Assembly: GCA_036417435.1 (NCBI GenBank)
Contig: CM070899.1
Location: 147,884,237 to 147,948,236 of the forward strand
Direction: 5' to 3'
From: Inia geoffrensis
Taxonomy: Eukaryota > Chordata > Mammalia > Artiodactyla > Iniidae
Length of the DNA: 64,000 nucleotides
Of this stretch, positions 1 to 11,759 are shown in pieces (within the stretch, counting starts at the first letter, position 1; every line of letters begins with the position of its first letter). The notes beneath the pieces were generated by a model. That model ran no database searches, had not been told where the DNA came from, and worked only from the letters and a program-made list of their open reading frames with translations. The position numbers and the translations under genes are program-made.

Positions 1-944
1 AACGATGTGATAAAGGATACAGATGGGAACAGCCAGATAAAGAGATATGTAGATATGGAAGGGTCCAGAGCTCCTGGACCTGTGGAGTTGGGAGTAGGGT
101 GCATTACTTCTCAGTGTATGGATGTGTTCACCAACCTGCAAGCTCCCTGAGCCCCATACTATTTGGATCTTATGGAGGCTTCCTCACATGGGCATGATCA
201 TTTATCAACTCCATTTCCATCCCCTCTCTCTTTCCTAGAGAAGTGATGATCTGCCCTGATCTAGGAACCATTCAGGAGCCCACCCAGAGTCACCTTATTA
301 GAACAAAAGATGCTCCTACCACTCTTATCACATAGGAATTTGCAAATATTTTAGGAATCTCATGTCAGAACTGGGGGTGAAGAACCAATATATATTTCTT
401 ACTACAAATCACGATATCACAGTTATGATGGTACCAGCCTCTTCTAAATCCCTTATTATTCTGGATATATGAATTTACTGTGTGTGAAATACCTCATTTA
501 CAGCGTTAGTGAGTATTAAAAGAGGTAAAAACCCACCAAGCTACTATTTCACCTGGAATTACTTCCCGTGTCCTGAATTTTTTTTCACCCTCTTCATTCA
601 TGTCTATTAGAAGCATGACTGCTACTGATCAGTAGAGTTCCCCCAAGGCTATAAAGCTGAACCAACAGCTTATCCTCAATGTCCTATTTACACTAAGGCT
701 CAGCTAGAGTACTGGAGATAAACCTCAAGAAGCTTAACTGCTTTATCTTATTTAGGAAACTAGTTTAGTAAATTAAAACTTTCATCTGGGCAGGTCATGC
801 TGACCTATATAAAATGATCTCTTATGAGTGCTACATCTTAAACTAAAAGAATCTATACTATCCAATCTTAAATATAGAGTCACCATGAGTTTTAGCTCTC
901 TTTTTCCAAAAGAAAGTTAACAATATTCATAGATAATAATAAAG
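1..944. other. Unassigned non-coding stretch
   Basis: AT-rich sequence with no recognisable repeat family, no long open frame and no tandem structure. Nothing functional is seen here. Confidence 0.5.
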
Positions 945-954
945 CTTACCCCAA

Positions 955-1016
955 AGACTTGTGATGATTAAATGAGTTAGTGCACGCAAAATACATAGTA
1001 AGCATTCAGTGAAAAG
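955..1016 (+). mobile_element. MIR SINE, 3' part
   Basis: Carries the MIR 3' signature GATTAAATGAGTTAGTGCA followed by ACATAGTAAGCATTCAGT. Only the last ~60 bases of the element remain. Confidence 0.6.
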
Positions 1017-1640
1017 ATATCTATTGTAATCTTAATATTTGGGAAACTGAAATTAAGTTTAAGGTACAGAGCGAGTGTCAGGGGAAGAGTTGAATGTCCC
1101 AAGCCTTCTTGCCCCACCCAAACCGGGCGACCCCAGGAAACATTGAAGCAGGCCTCCATCGGATCAATTCATATGTAGAGTTCATCAATTTCCTATTCAT
1201 TTACAAAACAAAACGTAACAAACAAACAACCTCCAGTTATCACAGCTATCATCATCTTCGTTGCTCACTCTGACATAGATCTATTTGTGTGAAATCAAAA
1301 GGAAAATGCAATGAGGACTTTACTGTAAATGAGATAGTTTGGAGCCCATTATTTAACGAATGGATAAATTGCCGCTATGGAGGTGTAAGAGGGTACTGCC
1401 AATGCACTTTGTAAATCTCACAGCCTCCAGGCTCCAGTGAAGGGATCATAGCTCATAGAGCTCTCCAAGATGCACGCCATTAATTTGAGTGTGTGGTTAT
1501 TTGGAGAGGGGCCGTACTAGCTAAGAAAACAAGGTTCACCTAAGTAAGAAAGCAAAGATCATTTAAATGATGTCAGATTAAGTTTTCACAACAAGGTAAA
1601 ACATTGATAAATTATAATTACATTCATGTATTCTTGATCA

Positions 1641-1706
1641 TATTATATATGTATATATATATAGCAACTAAAAATATATCTATACTTATATATATATATA
1701 TATATT
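1641..1706. repeat. (TA)n-rich microsatellite
   Basis: Two runs of alternating T and A separated by a short AGCAACTAAAA interruption. Confidence 0.85.
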
Positions 1707-2095
1707 CTATTTATGTCTGTTTAAGCAGTCCTCTAAAGGCCTGGACTAGCAGATTCCATTTATTTCAGCGAATAGTTATGAAGTACCCTCTACAAGCAGC
1801 ATAGATTCATGTGCAGAGATTTTCCTGTGAACAAGACACAAACTTCTAGGCTGCAGAGGAGATAGAAAATAAACAACAAATTACATACACAATAATTTAA
1901 CTGTAATTGTGATGAGTACTCTGAAGGAGAAAAATGGGGAGAGGGATCGCAGGGAGAGAGGGACAAGAGTGGATAGTTAAAATCAATTAGGAGGCAATTG
2001 GAGAAACTCTGAGGATAACATTAGCATTTCATTTCCCTTAAAATTATGATGCTTTAGGTCTGGAGGCTGTGTAAGAACTTAGAGATCAAGTAGGT

Positions 2096-2176
2096 TATGT
2101 TAATAATTACATTAATATATATTTATATCATATAATAATTATATTAATCATTACATTAATATAGCTAATGGTTATG
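2096..2176. repeat. AT-rich degenerate repeat
   Basis: Nearly pure A/T. The motif ATTACATTAATATA occurs twice about 46 bases apart, with TAATAATTA/TAATTATTA-type inverted pieces between. It could be an AT-rich minisatellite remnant. Confidence 0.5.
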
Positions 2177-2984
2177 TTAAACATGACAATGAGAACCAGA
2201 GATAGAATATTAAAAGATTTGCTCTATGTTCTAGAAATGAACAAAACTGCATTTCCTTAAGAATAATTCCTTAATTTATGTTCTCATCAACTTGTTCTGC
2301 TTCTCCATCTTGTCCCTATAATTTGTCCAAAGACCCGATGCTATACTGTTTCTTATCTAATGTATATAGTTTTATATTATGTTCTAGTTTTTGGAGATTC
2401 TGTCAACACTCAAGTGAGAGAACCCTTCTTGTTCATGTCACAAAAGTTCTGAGCTAGGTGTAGTAGTTCAGCTGTCCCAAAGACTTGGTATACTTTCAAC
2501 TCTGAGACATCATCTTTGTGGGATGGAAGGGTCCAGTGACTAGATGTCCCCTCTCTGTCAGTCGGAGAGTGGCAAGGGCCTACTGATGCTTTCTAAATGG
2601 AAATGAAGTGATCTCACATAAAGCTTTTCTACCCTAGGAAAAGATGGTACATATGAATCCAGAGAGTATGAATTTTTAGAAGTTTTATAATTGGTCCAGC
2701 TTCAGATTTATGGATCAGAGAATGAGACTGAAATGTTCATTTTGGCAGTTCCAGTCTCTCAGGAAACAAGTGAACGTTATATGTGCTCCTGCTTAAGAAT
2801 CATCAATGGCCCGTATGTCTGAGATAAGGAAAGTGCAGCTAGAAAACAGTGAGGCTGGATGGAGCTACTCTCTAAATTTCAGTTCCCTATGAAGTCTGTG
2901 GCTTTCCATGAGACTCAACTCAGCAATGTATGAGGCTGAATGTATGTTGCAACCTTGGTCCACCGTGATGCAGGAAGATGGGGT

Positions 2985-3115
2985 TGAAAGATCATACTCT
3001 TTGGAGTTGGTCATATTGTCATTTGGATCCTATTCCAGTCACTTTGTAGTTGGACTTGAACTATTTCTTTCTAACTTTTCTAAGCCTCAGTTTCCTCATC
3101 TTTAAAAGTATTAAA
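2985..3115 (+). mobile_element. MIR SINE fragment
   Basis: Ends with the MIR core-to-tail motif CCTCAGTTTCCTCATCTTTAA, preceded by a degenerate TTGGAGTTGG..CTTGAACTATTTC stretch that fits the central MIR region. Confidence 0.55.
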
Positions 3116-3275
3116 AAAAATTGGTGTCCATTACTCAGGATAGATAGAAGATTTATAGTTGCACATATTAAGCGTTTAATGTATTGAGATGCTTAATACA
3201 CACTGAGAAGTTTTTTATGATGCATAGCCCCAATCACCAGCAGCTCATCATAATTTGATTTTTTTTTAATTGTAG

Positions 3276-3503
<228 letters not shown>

Positions 3504-3939
3504 TAATGCAGAGCTATCACACACCGCTTGGTCCTGCTCTCTAGCCTGAAAGAGGAAGAGGTGTCCAGGGAGAGTCTGGCCCAGCTCCCTGATCTTGCTG
3601 AAGAACTAGTTCAATGACTGTCTTCCCTGGCAGCGCAATCTGCGTTGATCCTGGAAGCAGTTTGTGCATGCCTGCTGATTCGGTTTCTCAGTCATCTGCC
3701 CTTGCCAGCAAGTGACAAGGGAGCCTCCCTCAGACAGGCACACCCCGGCTTTTATGGAACCTCTGCCCGGCCCTGTTTTATGCATGAGAACATTTTCTTT
3801 CCTTTTGCAGCAACTGGGACCAGTCCCCTACGCATCATAAAAAAAGACATAGGTCAGCATGTAGATACTGCCAAGTCGTACGTGGATTGTGTTTCTCTGT
3901 CTTCTGTGCTTATCTAAATTAGTGGCTCTCTGTTATACT

Positions 3940-4140
3940 GCTATCACCAGAGCAAACGGGAGCGTGCGCATGACGTGGGTCTCCCCAAGATGAGTGGGGC
4001 TAGGACTCAAGTTCTAACGTCGAGGGGAATGGCTCATATAAGTCGTATTCTTTCTGCAGCTGTATTAGCTCTTACAGTGGGCTGTTCTAGCTGCTTGTCC
4101 CACTCCCTCACTAGAGGAGCATAAATAAGGGACATTGTGA
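3940..4140. promoter_or_regulatory. CpG-bearing patch with CRE-like and TATA-like motifs
   Basis: CpGs are rare in this window but cluster here: GAGCGTGCGCATGACGTGGG near 3960 and AACGTCGAGG near 4017. The first contains an NRF1-like GTGCGCATG and a CRE half-site TGACGTGG. A TATA-like CATAAATAAGGG lies near 4120. Promoter or enhancer function is inference only. Confidence 0.2.
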
Positions 4141-4589
4141 CGGTGCCAGGGTAATCGACTCTTTCAAATTCATTAGGCAAGCTGACAGACTTCTCCTTGG
4201 TGAGTTCTATTCAACCTCAAGAACACCTGGACCTCACCAGCCTTAAAGCTCATTGTGTTGGCTTTGATACTTTCCTGGAACTGCTAGGAAGTGCTTGGCA
4301 TCTCCATCATCTGGTGCTTGCGGAAATCTGTTAACTATCAAAGGCAGTCCAGGGAGTGACAGGTGATGAATATTATCTCACTTCCCACGTGGTCAAAGAG
4401 ATTTTTCAACACAGGGTTACTGAACCACCCATTTTGACCTATTAATTCTGATAAATAGCCAGTTAGTTTTGTCTACACAGTGGCTTGAAAGAATTGTTTT
4501 TATTACTGAATTAATAAACTGTTAGACTGAATTAATCCGTATTTATCCACATTAATCCAATGCAGAATAAGAGGAGTGAGCTTGTCGGA
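4141..4589. other. Unassigned stretch
   Basis: No repeat family, open frame or tandem structure was recognised between the CpG-bearing patch and the next MIR. Confidence 0.45.
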
Positions 4590-4735
4590 GAGACATGGGA
4601 TTGGGCATCCAAAGACCTCACTCTTCCACTTACCAGCCGTGCTGCCAAGTGCTTACCTCTATTGAACCTATACATTTCCTATATCAAATGCAGATAGTAA
4701 TAAAGATTCATCTCCTTCCTACTAGACAAAATTTT
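4590..4735 (+). mobile_element. MIR SINE fragment
   Basis: The order matches MIR: CTCTTCCACTTACCAGCCGTG, then a degenerate TTGAACCTATACATTTCC, then AGATAGTAATAAAGATTCATCTCC. Confidence 0.55.
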
Positions 4736-5973
4736 TGTAAAGGCCAAAAGAAAATACATATACAAATATAATTGGAGGTTATATCATCAGGAATCTGTTC
4801 ATTCTCTTGACATTCAAAACCCATAGGACTGGAAGAAAAATAAGCCTGGAATATTGTGACTCTAAGACCTTATGGGTATAGACTTGTGCCTCTCTAGCTG
4901 TGTGCTTCTTGAAGACAACTCCACGCATCCCTCACAGATTTATTGGATTTGTGACTTTCATTGACTTTGTTTCTCCAAGCACCAGTTCAGGCTAACAGTT
5001 TCTAGTCACATAAGTATCAATGTCATTCACAATAAATCAACCAGACAATCAAAGGCCCTTGAAGCTGTCATTTGAAAACTAAATGACTCATAGGTTCAGG
5101 CCCTCACCAACTCTTCGTCTTCCATGCAACATACATACTGGCTGTTGGAAATGACAGTGAAAGAGGCTTGTCCAGTGGGACAGCTTTCAGATAATGGGCT
5201 CAGCGTTTGCCCTGGGAAATTTTCCACATGGCGTTTGCATGGGGTCTCTGTAAGGAAGAATGGAGAAGGAACTGACTAGAGAAAAGCCCTAACAGTGCCA
5301 GATCTGGCTTTCCTTTAAAAATCCTATTCTCTATATGAAACACCTCTCTGAACCGGATAGGTTTTCCCCTTCCCTTTGTTTTTCTGTCCTTACAAACATT
5401 GTTGAGTAACTGAGCAGAATTGCAGACAGTGACCAAGAGGATGGTGAGTAATTTTATATTGAGGGGGTGGAGGGGCACCCTGGGGAAATGAAACCAGCCG
5501 AGAGTTGGGTGTTTTCGTGATTTTTGTTTGAGGTATATAATGAAGACTACAAGCTATAAAGCAGTAGAGAAATTTCCATCCTGAACATACTACAAATGAT
5601 TTTTGTACATTGAGAAGCTGAGTCCCAGTTGGGTTCTGAGGTTATTATTCTAAGGCCATCTTTCCATTTTTTGTTTAGCATTACCATGTATACGAAAGAT
5701 GGAAAATACTTAAATATACCCACGAGGGGCATTCCTTCCTGCCTTCATAAGAATATAAACATTTTTGCAGTTTCTCTGGTTAATGCGGCTTTAACGTAGT
5801 TCCGATCATTTCTCCCAGCACACTAAGTACCTGATCTGTTAGTACTGAAATGAAATATCATTTCTTACAGTGACATTTATGTTGGAACTGCATTAAAGAA
5901 TATAAGCTATCACCTTCAAATAATTATTATTAATATGATATTTTCCCTTCTGTTTTCCAGTCTGTAGTTGGCT

Positions 5974-6004
<31 letters not shown>

Positions 6005-7160
6005 CAACTTCTCCAGCTTTTGTTGTTTGGGGGATATAGTCTCTACTGCTAGGTTATATGCTTTGATCCATAATTTGTATTTAATGTGGAAGTCCCATCG
6101 CTGAGAGATTTACTTTCTGTATTAGGGACTGGCCCAAAGCTGTGGAGGTAGTTGAAGGGAAAAGCCAAAATGGAATGATGTGTCCTTTGGGGGCTCATTT
6201 TTTAGAGTCATTTTTCAGACTCTACGTGGACAGCTGTGTGCTTCACACAGAGGTGAGTGTTTGCGACCTGGAGTCACATGCGTGGTGTGTTTGTACATGC
6301 GAAGGCATATGACTGGGTCCCGTGGGCTGCTCATGGCTTAGGAGGAGAATGCAAAAGCTCCCCCCCCAGCAGGCTGTTAACATGCTCCTTGACAGTGCTG
6401 CTGACTCATGGGACGGCAAAAAGGGTCTTAGAGGAAGGACAGGAGATGGGTGACTCAGCTGAGGTTTGAAGAGTGACTCAACTGGGTGTTAATATTCCCT
6501 ACCTGCAACTGCTTGCCTTGTATTGTGGACCCTCAAGCAATCCATCGTCTTTACAACCAACAGAGGAATCTTTCAGTAACCCAAACCTATTCAAGTCAAG
6601 TACTGCCCATAACCCTCATTATGTCTAGAGAAAGTCAACTCCTCATCTTGACGTGTAAGGCCTTTGACAACCTCCTCATTCATTTTTCTATACTCAATGC
6701 CTTCTTTAGTATAGAGTAGTTGTTACGTATCTGTGTTGACTGACCAATGACTGAATGGATAAGTGAGCAAATGAATGGTGATTTCCGCGTAGGGTCAGAT
6801 GATTTTCCTCTGTCCATGGATAATTAGAAAAAGGAGAAGAAATCACCATGGTCCAAATACGACTAGGCGCCATTCTAAAATGGAGATTTTTAAGAGTTGC
6901 TGTCATTGGTGGAAATGGAAAATACATGCGTGAGAGAGGGAAATGAGTAAGAATGCAGCTCTGAGACCTCTTAGGCCGGTCACTATATACATGATTTGAG
7001 AGCATCTAATGGCTTCTTTCCCCGAGTAAAGTGATTCCAGTCCAGGTGTGGAATTTCACATGGCCACATTCTAATAACAGGTGATGATTAGAAAGGAAGA
7101 CATCCACTGTGCATGTGAGAGATGCTGGGATGTACCTCCTAGATCCCCCTGAAGAGGTGC
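4736..7160. other. Unassigned stretch
   Basis: About 2.4 kb with no repeat family I can name, apart from the A tract at 5978-6004. Short frames at 5200-5478 and 6706-7005 (minus) and 6257-6469 and 6486-6719 (plus) have no recognisable domain, splice context or codon pattern. Confidence 0.45.
5978..6004 (+). repeat. A27 homopolymer
   Basis: A pure run of 27 A after CTAATT. No SINE or L1 body was recognised immediately upstream, so it may be the tail of a retrocopy too old or too short to identify, or a slipped A tract. Confidence 0.9.
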
Positions 7161-7164
7161 TCAT

Positions 7165-7510
7165 TTCCCCAATGGCTCACAGCTGTGTCCATCACCAGAA
7201 ATTACTTGTAGCTGGCAGAAACTCTCTTGACCAAAGCCATGGCTCCTCTGTGTGAGCCTGCATCCAATGGCTGGTCTACGTGGGGTTACAATGGCCTGGC
7301 CTCCTAGCCTTAGTTGGGAAAACTCCAAAGGGGGTGCCATTCCAGCTCCAGAATTCCCTGTAGGATCGGTGGGGACCTCTGTTGCAATTGCACTGAGGTT
7401 CAACCTCCTCCTCTGCCCAATTCTGCTTTCCTCACCACTCATAGGTGTTGTTATGGTGAGAGCTCCCCAAAAACCTTTCCGCAAAACAAATTATAACAGT
7501 ATTTCACAAA
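7165..7510 (+). mobile_element. Candidate ancient LTR (ERVL-like)
   Basis: The segment runs through AACTCCAAAGGGGGTGCCA, CAACCTCCTCCTCTGCCCAAT, TCTGCTTTCCTC and ATAGGTGTTGTTATGGTGAG, ending in a decayed polyadenylation region. I associate this order with old placental ERVL-type LTRs, but the subfamily is uncertain. The two overlapping frames here (7252-7560 plus, 7161-7484 minus) are treated as repeat-derived. Confidence 0.35.
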
Positions 7511-7763
7511 GGCTTAACTTAGAAAACATAAATGTTGGAACTAAGCACTTGAGCTATTGAAGATGGTTTGATAGGGACAAATTCATAGAAGAAATTAAAT
7601 CATCTCAACTTGGCTTTCAAGCCTCCCGGTGCCCTCTCATTCACATTCTGCTCCTCTTAGCTGTTTTAGGAACACGGCCCACACAGAATGAGAGACTGCA
7701 GCTAGGTACAGGGCCTCTTGCACTGGTACTCTACTGCTATTGTGGTCCAGAAGAGAGATTGAG

Positions 7764-8192
7764 TGTATTAGTTTCCCACAGCTACCATACAAATTACCAC
7801 AAATTAGGTGGCTTAAAATTACTCTGTAACAGTTCTGGAGGCTAGAAGTCCAACATTAAAGTGTTGATGGCACCACATACTCCCCGAAGACTCTAGGGGA
7901 GAATCTGGTCCAGGGCTTTTTCTTAGCTTCTGATGTGTCCTGGCTTGTAGATGCATCACTCCAGTCTCTTCCCTTTGTCATCACATGGCCACTTCCACTT
8001 GTCTGCCTCTGTCTCTGTGTCTTCTCTCCGCTTCTTATAAGGACACCATATTGCATTTGGGACCCACCCTATTCCAGTATGACCTCATCTTAACTAATTA
8101 CATCTTCAACAACCCTACTTCTGAATAAGGTGAAATTATGAAGTTCTTGGAAGGACACTAATTTTGGGGAGACCTATTCAACCGAGTACACT
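7764..8192 (-). mobile_element. MLT1 (ERVL-MaLR) LTR, near complete
   Basis: Reads as the reverse complement of MLT1: TGTATTAGTTTCCCACAGCT at the left end, then CAGTTCTGGAGGCTAGAAGTC, TTGTAGATGCATCACTCCA, CTTCTTATAAGGACACCA and ATTCAACCGAGTACA at the right end. It spans about 430 bp, close to full length for the family. Confidence 0.85.
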
Positions 8193-8444
8193 GGTCCAGG
8201 CAAGAAAGTATAGAATATTTAGATCCAAGAACCAAAAAGAGGTTTTTATTTCTGTCTCCATATTTCTGTGCTGTGAATCCCCAAACAAATGATAACTACT
8301 CTTGTTTTCTCTCTACCTCATGATCAAGAAATTAAGAAGTTTAGATTTTCTTGAAACATTCTGGAAGACAAATTGGAGAGTCATGCCGTAATTAATGAAT
8401 GCTGATTAGTGCTGCTTGAGTATTATAACATGCAGTGCCCTTAA

Positions 8445-8705
8445 ATAAGCAATAATAACAAATAGATCTATGGTATTTACTATGTTGTGTGTTAAGCCTT
8501 TTGCAGCTATAAACTTACTCAATTTTTTGCTACCACAGGACAAAGAACTGCAAAGTTGTTTTTATCATCATCATCATCGTCATCATCATCATCCTTATTT
8601 TACAAATTGGGATACCTAGGCAGAGAGGTTAAATAACTTACTCAGTGCCACACGGCTAGTAAATTTTAGAACCAGGGTTTGAATACAGGCACATCTGACC
8701 CCTCC
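8445..8705 (-). mobile_element. MIR SINE with internal trinucleotide expansion
   Basis: Reverse-complement MIR signatures are GAGAGGTTAAATAACTTACTC, CACACGGCTAGTAA and GAACCAGGGTTTGAATACAGG. An expanded CAT/ATC run interrupts the AT-rich 3' half. Confidence 0.75.
8563..8594. repeat. (ATC)n trinucleotide tract
   Basis: About ten CAT units with one CGT interruption, lying inside the MIR. Confidence 0.85.
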
Positions 8706-9425
8706 CGCCCCTGCTTTCTGCCTAGTTGAATGTCACTGGGGAAAGGAGCCCTGGGCTTTGGAAACAGGAGACCCAGCCTCCGCTTTTGGCTACCATTAAG
8801 TAAATCTGAAACAAGGGGTTTCTTGACTATAATAAGAAGGCATAATTAGAACTGAGAAATGGGCATAGTCTCTGGTAAATTATGTTTGAAATAGGCTGCC
8901 TTTGCTGGGTATCCATGGGGCCTATGGGTTACCTAGATCAGGGTGACCTGGCATGATTCTGAAACCCCTAAAAATCTTCTGCAGCCATTGCTGGGCATGT
9001 GGTTTTTCCAAGGAGAATGTGCTCTGCTCTTAGCACCAATTAGCTAGTTGTCAGGAGGCTTTGTTCATCCATCCCGTCTTGTCACACCCCTTCATCCAAC
9101 TTGACCTGTTTCTTTTTTGACCTTTCCAGAGTAAACAAAGAGGGATTGGAGGAATGTAATACTATGAAGTAGAGGCTTTCTACCAGCAGGGAAAATGGGG
9201 GGAGCAAGCGGAGCTGGTCTTCAGTGAAACAACCTATTGAAGTTTGAATTAGGCAAGTTCCTACATTGTTTCCTACACTCATTTCACTTCCTAGTGACAT
9301 CTCTCCTTTTCCCCCTAGAGAGCTATTGCTCTCACACAGCTCTTTGGATCTGACCAGTCTTTATTTGAGGACACTTCTCTTCCTCAAATGTCCCAAGTTG
9401 CAAATTTGCCCTTCTGCCAGGGTCT
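8706..9425. other. Unassigned stretch
   Basis: No recognised family. A 72-codon minus-strand frame at 9082-9300 has no supporting context. Confidence 0.4.
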
Positions 9426-9490
9426 ACACACACATTCTTTGACCACACACACATTTTGTATGTGTGTATCACACACGTATGCACAAACAT
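9426..9490. repeat. CA/TG-rich sequence
   Basis: Three short ACACAC runs mixed with TATGTGTGTATC, an imperfect dinucleotide region. Confidence 0.6.
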
Positions 9491-9554
9491 ATGTACCTAC
9501 CAGCAGTTCTCCATAGACTTATACAGGAAGTACGGTTTATTGTTTAGTGTGGGT

Positions 9555-9730
9555 GTCTGTGTCAGACACAGAGTTCAAAGGAGAGCTCTGCACTTAGCAG
9601 TCATCACTTTGAGACCTGACCTCTATGAGTTTTAGTTGTAGTAGTGGTTTCCTCACAATTCCTGCCTATGGAGATGCTGTTAAGACTGAATGAGCAACTG
9701 ACTGTAAAGCATTTATTATTATGTTCGTAG
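9555..9730 (+). mobile_element. Possible MIR fragment
   Basis: Weak match: GAGTTCAAAGGAGAGCTCTGC, GAGTTTTAGTTGTAG, GTGGTTTCCTCA and TAAGACTGAATGAGCAACTG occur in MIR order, with heavy decay. Confidence 0.35.
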
Positions 9731-10394
9731 AAAACACTCATACTTACTTATTGTTTGTACCATTATTGATGGTATATAAGAATATTCAATGGTTGTTTTC
9801 TCTTTTCATTTTAAATAAAGACACTGAGACTCCAACTTTTATCTATAATTGTCTTATTCAGATCTTCTTAATTAGAACCTTTGGGGTTACAGTTTAGGTG
9901 TCTGTGATTTTATTAACTCTACTATGAAGCCAGCATTGAGAATGGTAGACTTTGACTTTTACTGAGGCTGATATCCATATATCTATATTTATAGATTTAG
10001 CTATATCAAAACAGCTTCTGTCTGTATTATCTAGACCTTTCCTCTCTTATCTGCCCTTTATTCTATCAAACTTCATATGCAGTCTAAGCTACATAATAGT
10101 CAACTTATAGCTGAGGCTCTAGAGAAAGGGAAGGGGAATTTGTGAGCCTGCTTCTAGGGGAAGAGGGAGGTGTGGAAGACAGGACAGGAAACAGATTTAA
10201 ATTCCTCCAAAATTGCTGAATTTAAAAGCCTATTCTGATCACAAGCACAACTCAAGAATATATTTTCGATCATTATTCTCTTGGAAGTCGTTTTCCTGTT
10301 CTGTGGGCAGCCTCATATTGGAGTGTAACTCTTTCTGAGCTCTGAATGGGAGTTGGGGGCATCTTAATTTCATTAATGTAAACTGAGGAATAGT

Positions 10395-10545
10395 ATTTCT
10401 CAAACGTTAATGTAAGAACTACCTAGGGATCTTATATAATGCAGATGTCTGAACCATGTCTCCATTTGACCTGGGGGATGGCTCAGGAATCTGCATTTCA
10501 TCAAGCACCCCTGGAAATTCATATTCTCAGTCACTGAGAGATGAG
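10395..10545. mobile_element. hAT (MER20-like) nonautonomous fragment
   Basis: ATTTCTCAAACGTTAATGTAAGAACTACCTAGGGATCTT and later GGCTCAGGAATCTGCATTTCATCAAGCA resemble the two arms of a MER20-type element. The far terminus is lost. Confidence 0.4.
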
Positions 10546-10713
10546 GCAGTATACCCAGAGGTAAAAGGCGAGATGGTTTTGAAACTAGTTTTTGTGGTTT
10601 CTGTTTTTGTTCTCTTTCTCCTGATTTGCTCTGGCCTATGGAGAATTTTCCATGGCTTTTACTGTAAGGTCTCAAATTCTCTGCCTCCCCCCAACCTTTA
10701 AAAATTTTTTTTG

Positions 10714-10747
10714 ATGTGTGTGTGTGCATGCGTGTGTGTGTGCATGC

Positions 10748-10783
<36 letters not shown>
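10714..10783. repeat. (TG)n microsatellite
   Basis: About 70 bp of TG repeats broken by two GCATGCG inserts, followed by a clean run of some 16 units. It produces a spurious minus-strand frame rich in His-Thr (10400-10873). Confidence 0.95.
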
Positions 10784-10785
<2 letters not shown>

Positions 10786-11589
10786 CATCTGTACTTTTAG
10801 GTAACTGACTTAGTTCTCCCACAGAAGTTGTATTTAATAAATGTCTAATATCCCAGTGAGAGTTGAAAGACATTTTTGGTTTTGTTTGTTAGTTCGTTTT
10901 TCTAGCTTCTGAGACACCACCAGGTTAAAGTTTCTTAAATTGCCTGTAGAACAAAAGTGTCTAGGAACTGATATAATTATATACAAAATTGTTTGCCTAT
11001 ATGTACACTTTTCTGGGAAGAGTGGCTACAGTTTTTAAGATATTTTTAAAGGGTGGAGCAAAAACATAGTAATTATACAGTTTCAGTGCAGTAAACCAAA
11101 CTGTTGAGTCAATTGGAATGTAATTTATTAAACCTCATGTATTTAAAGAGATATTTTCTTTAAAAGCCAAGTTACTTTCTCATATACAGCATTTTAGGAA
11201 GCATGACTTTGTTTTTCCTATCATCTCTTCCTCCAAGCATGTTTAATTGAAGGAAGAATATCTCTTTAGATAAGCTTTTACTGACTTAATTTGGTTAATG
11301 ATATTTCAAAGCTAATTCATGTTCGAGGTGAGCATGAAGATTAAGGGCTCATGCTTTAGTTTATTGAATCCAGGATCTCCAGATGGCCCATCACAGCTTC
11401 CCAGTGTCTGCTCTTAAATCAGCTCTAGAAGTGCTTGGCTTGACTTGGTGAAAATCAAGTGGAGTCTGAATCGCTATTTCTTCTACTTATCAATTAGCAC
11501 AAGAACAGTGATGCATCTCATTAAGTGTGTACTGGAGTAACTTCAGTCTAAATCTTCTGTGATTGCACGTAGCACACTAATCTTTTCAG

Positions 11590-11755
11590 GATGTTGCTTC
11601 TCACAGGTGGTCATTTAGACTGAGGAGCAGCTGCCTCAGCTTCACCTGGGATCTATGCAGTCTCAGGCCCTACCTGTTGCTTCAGGATATGCATTGTAAT
11701 AGGATCCCCAGGTGATCCGTGTTCCCAGGAAAGCACTGATTTAGAGCATCCTTGG
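11590..11755. mobile_element. hAT (MER20-like) fragment
   Basis: TTCTCACAGGTGGTCATTTAGACTG, TTCACCTGGGATCTATGCAG, CAGGCCCTACCTGTTGCTTCAGGA and CCAGGTGATCCGTG appear in the order of a MER20-type hAT element. Termini and target duplication were not resolved. Confidence 0.45.
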
Positions 11756-11759
11756 TCGG

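Larger units (their letters stand above)
1017..2984. other. Unassigned stretch with AT-rich simple sequence
   Basis: Apart from the two AT-rich tracts listed separately, no repeat family or credible coding frame was recognised. A 66-codon plus-strand frame at 1604-1804 is built largely from the TA tract and is not credible. Confidence 0.45.

Noticed and set aside
7161..7560. Antiparallel overlapping frames of 107 and 102 codons
   Set aside because: They lie in a segment that looks like an old LTR; no domain and no splice context.
10400..10873. 157-codon minus-strand frame with a His-Thr repeat
   Set aside because: Its centre is the TG/CA microsatellite; no conserved domain or gene context.
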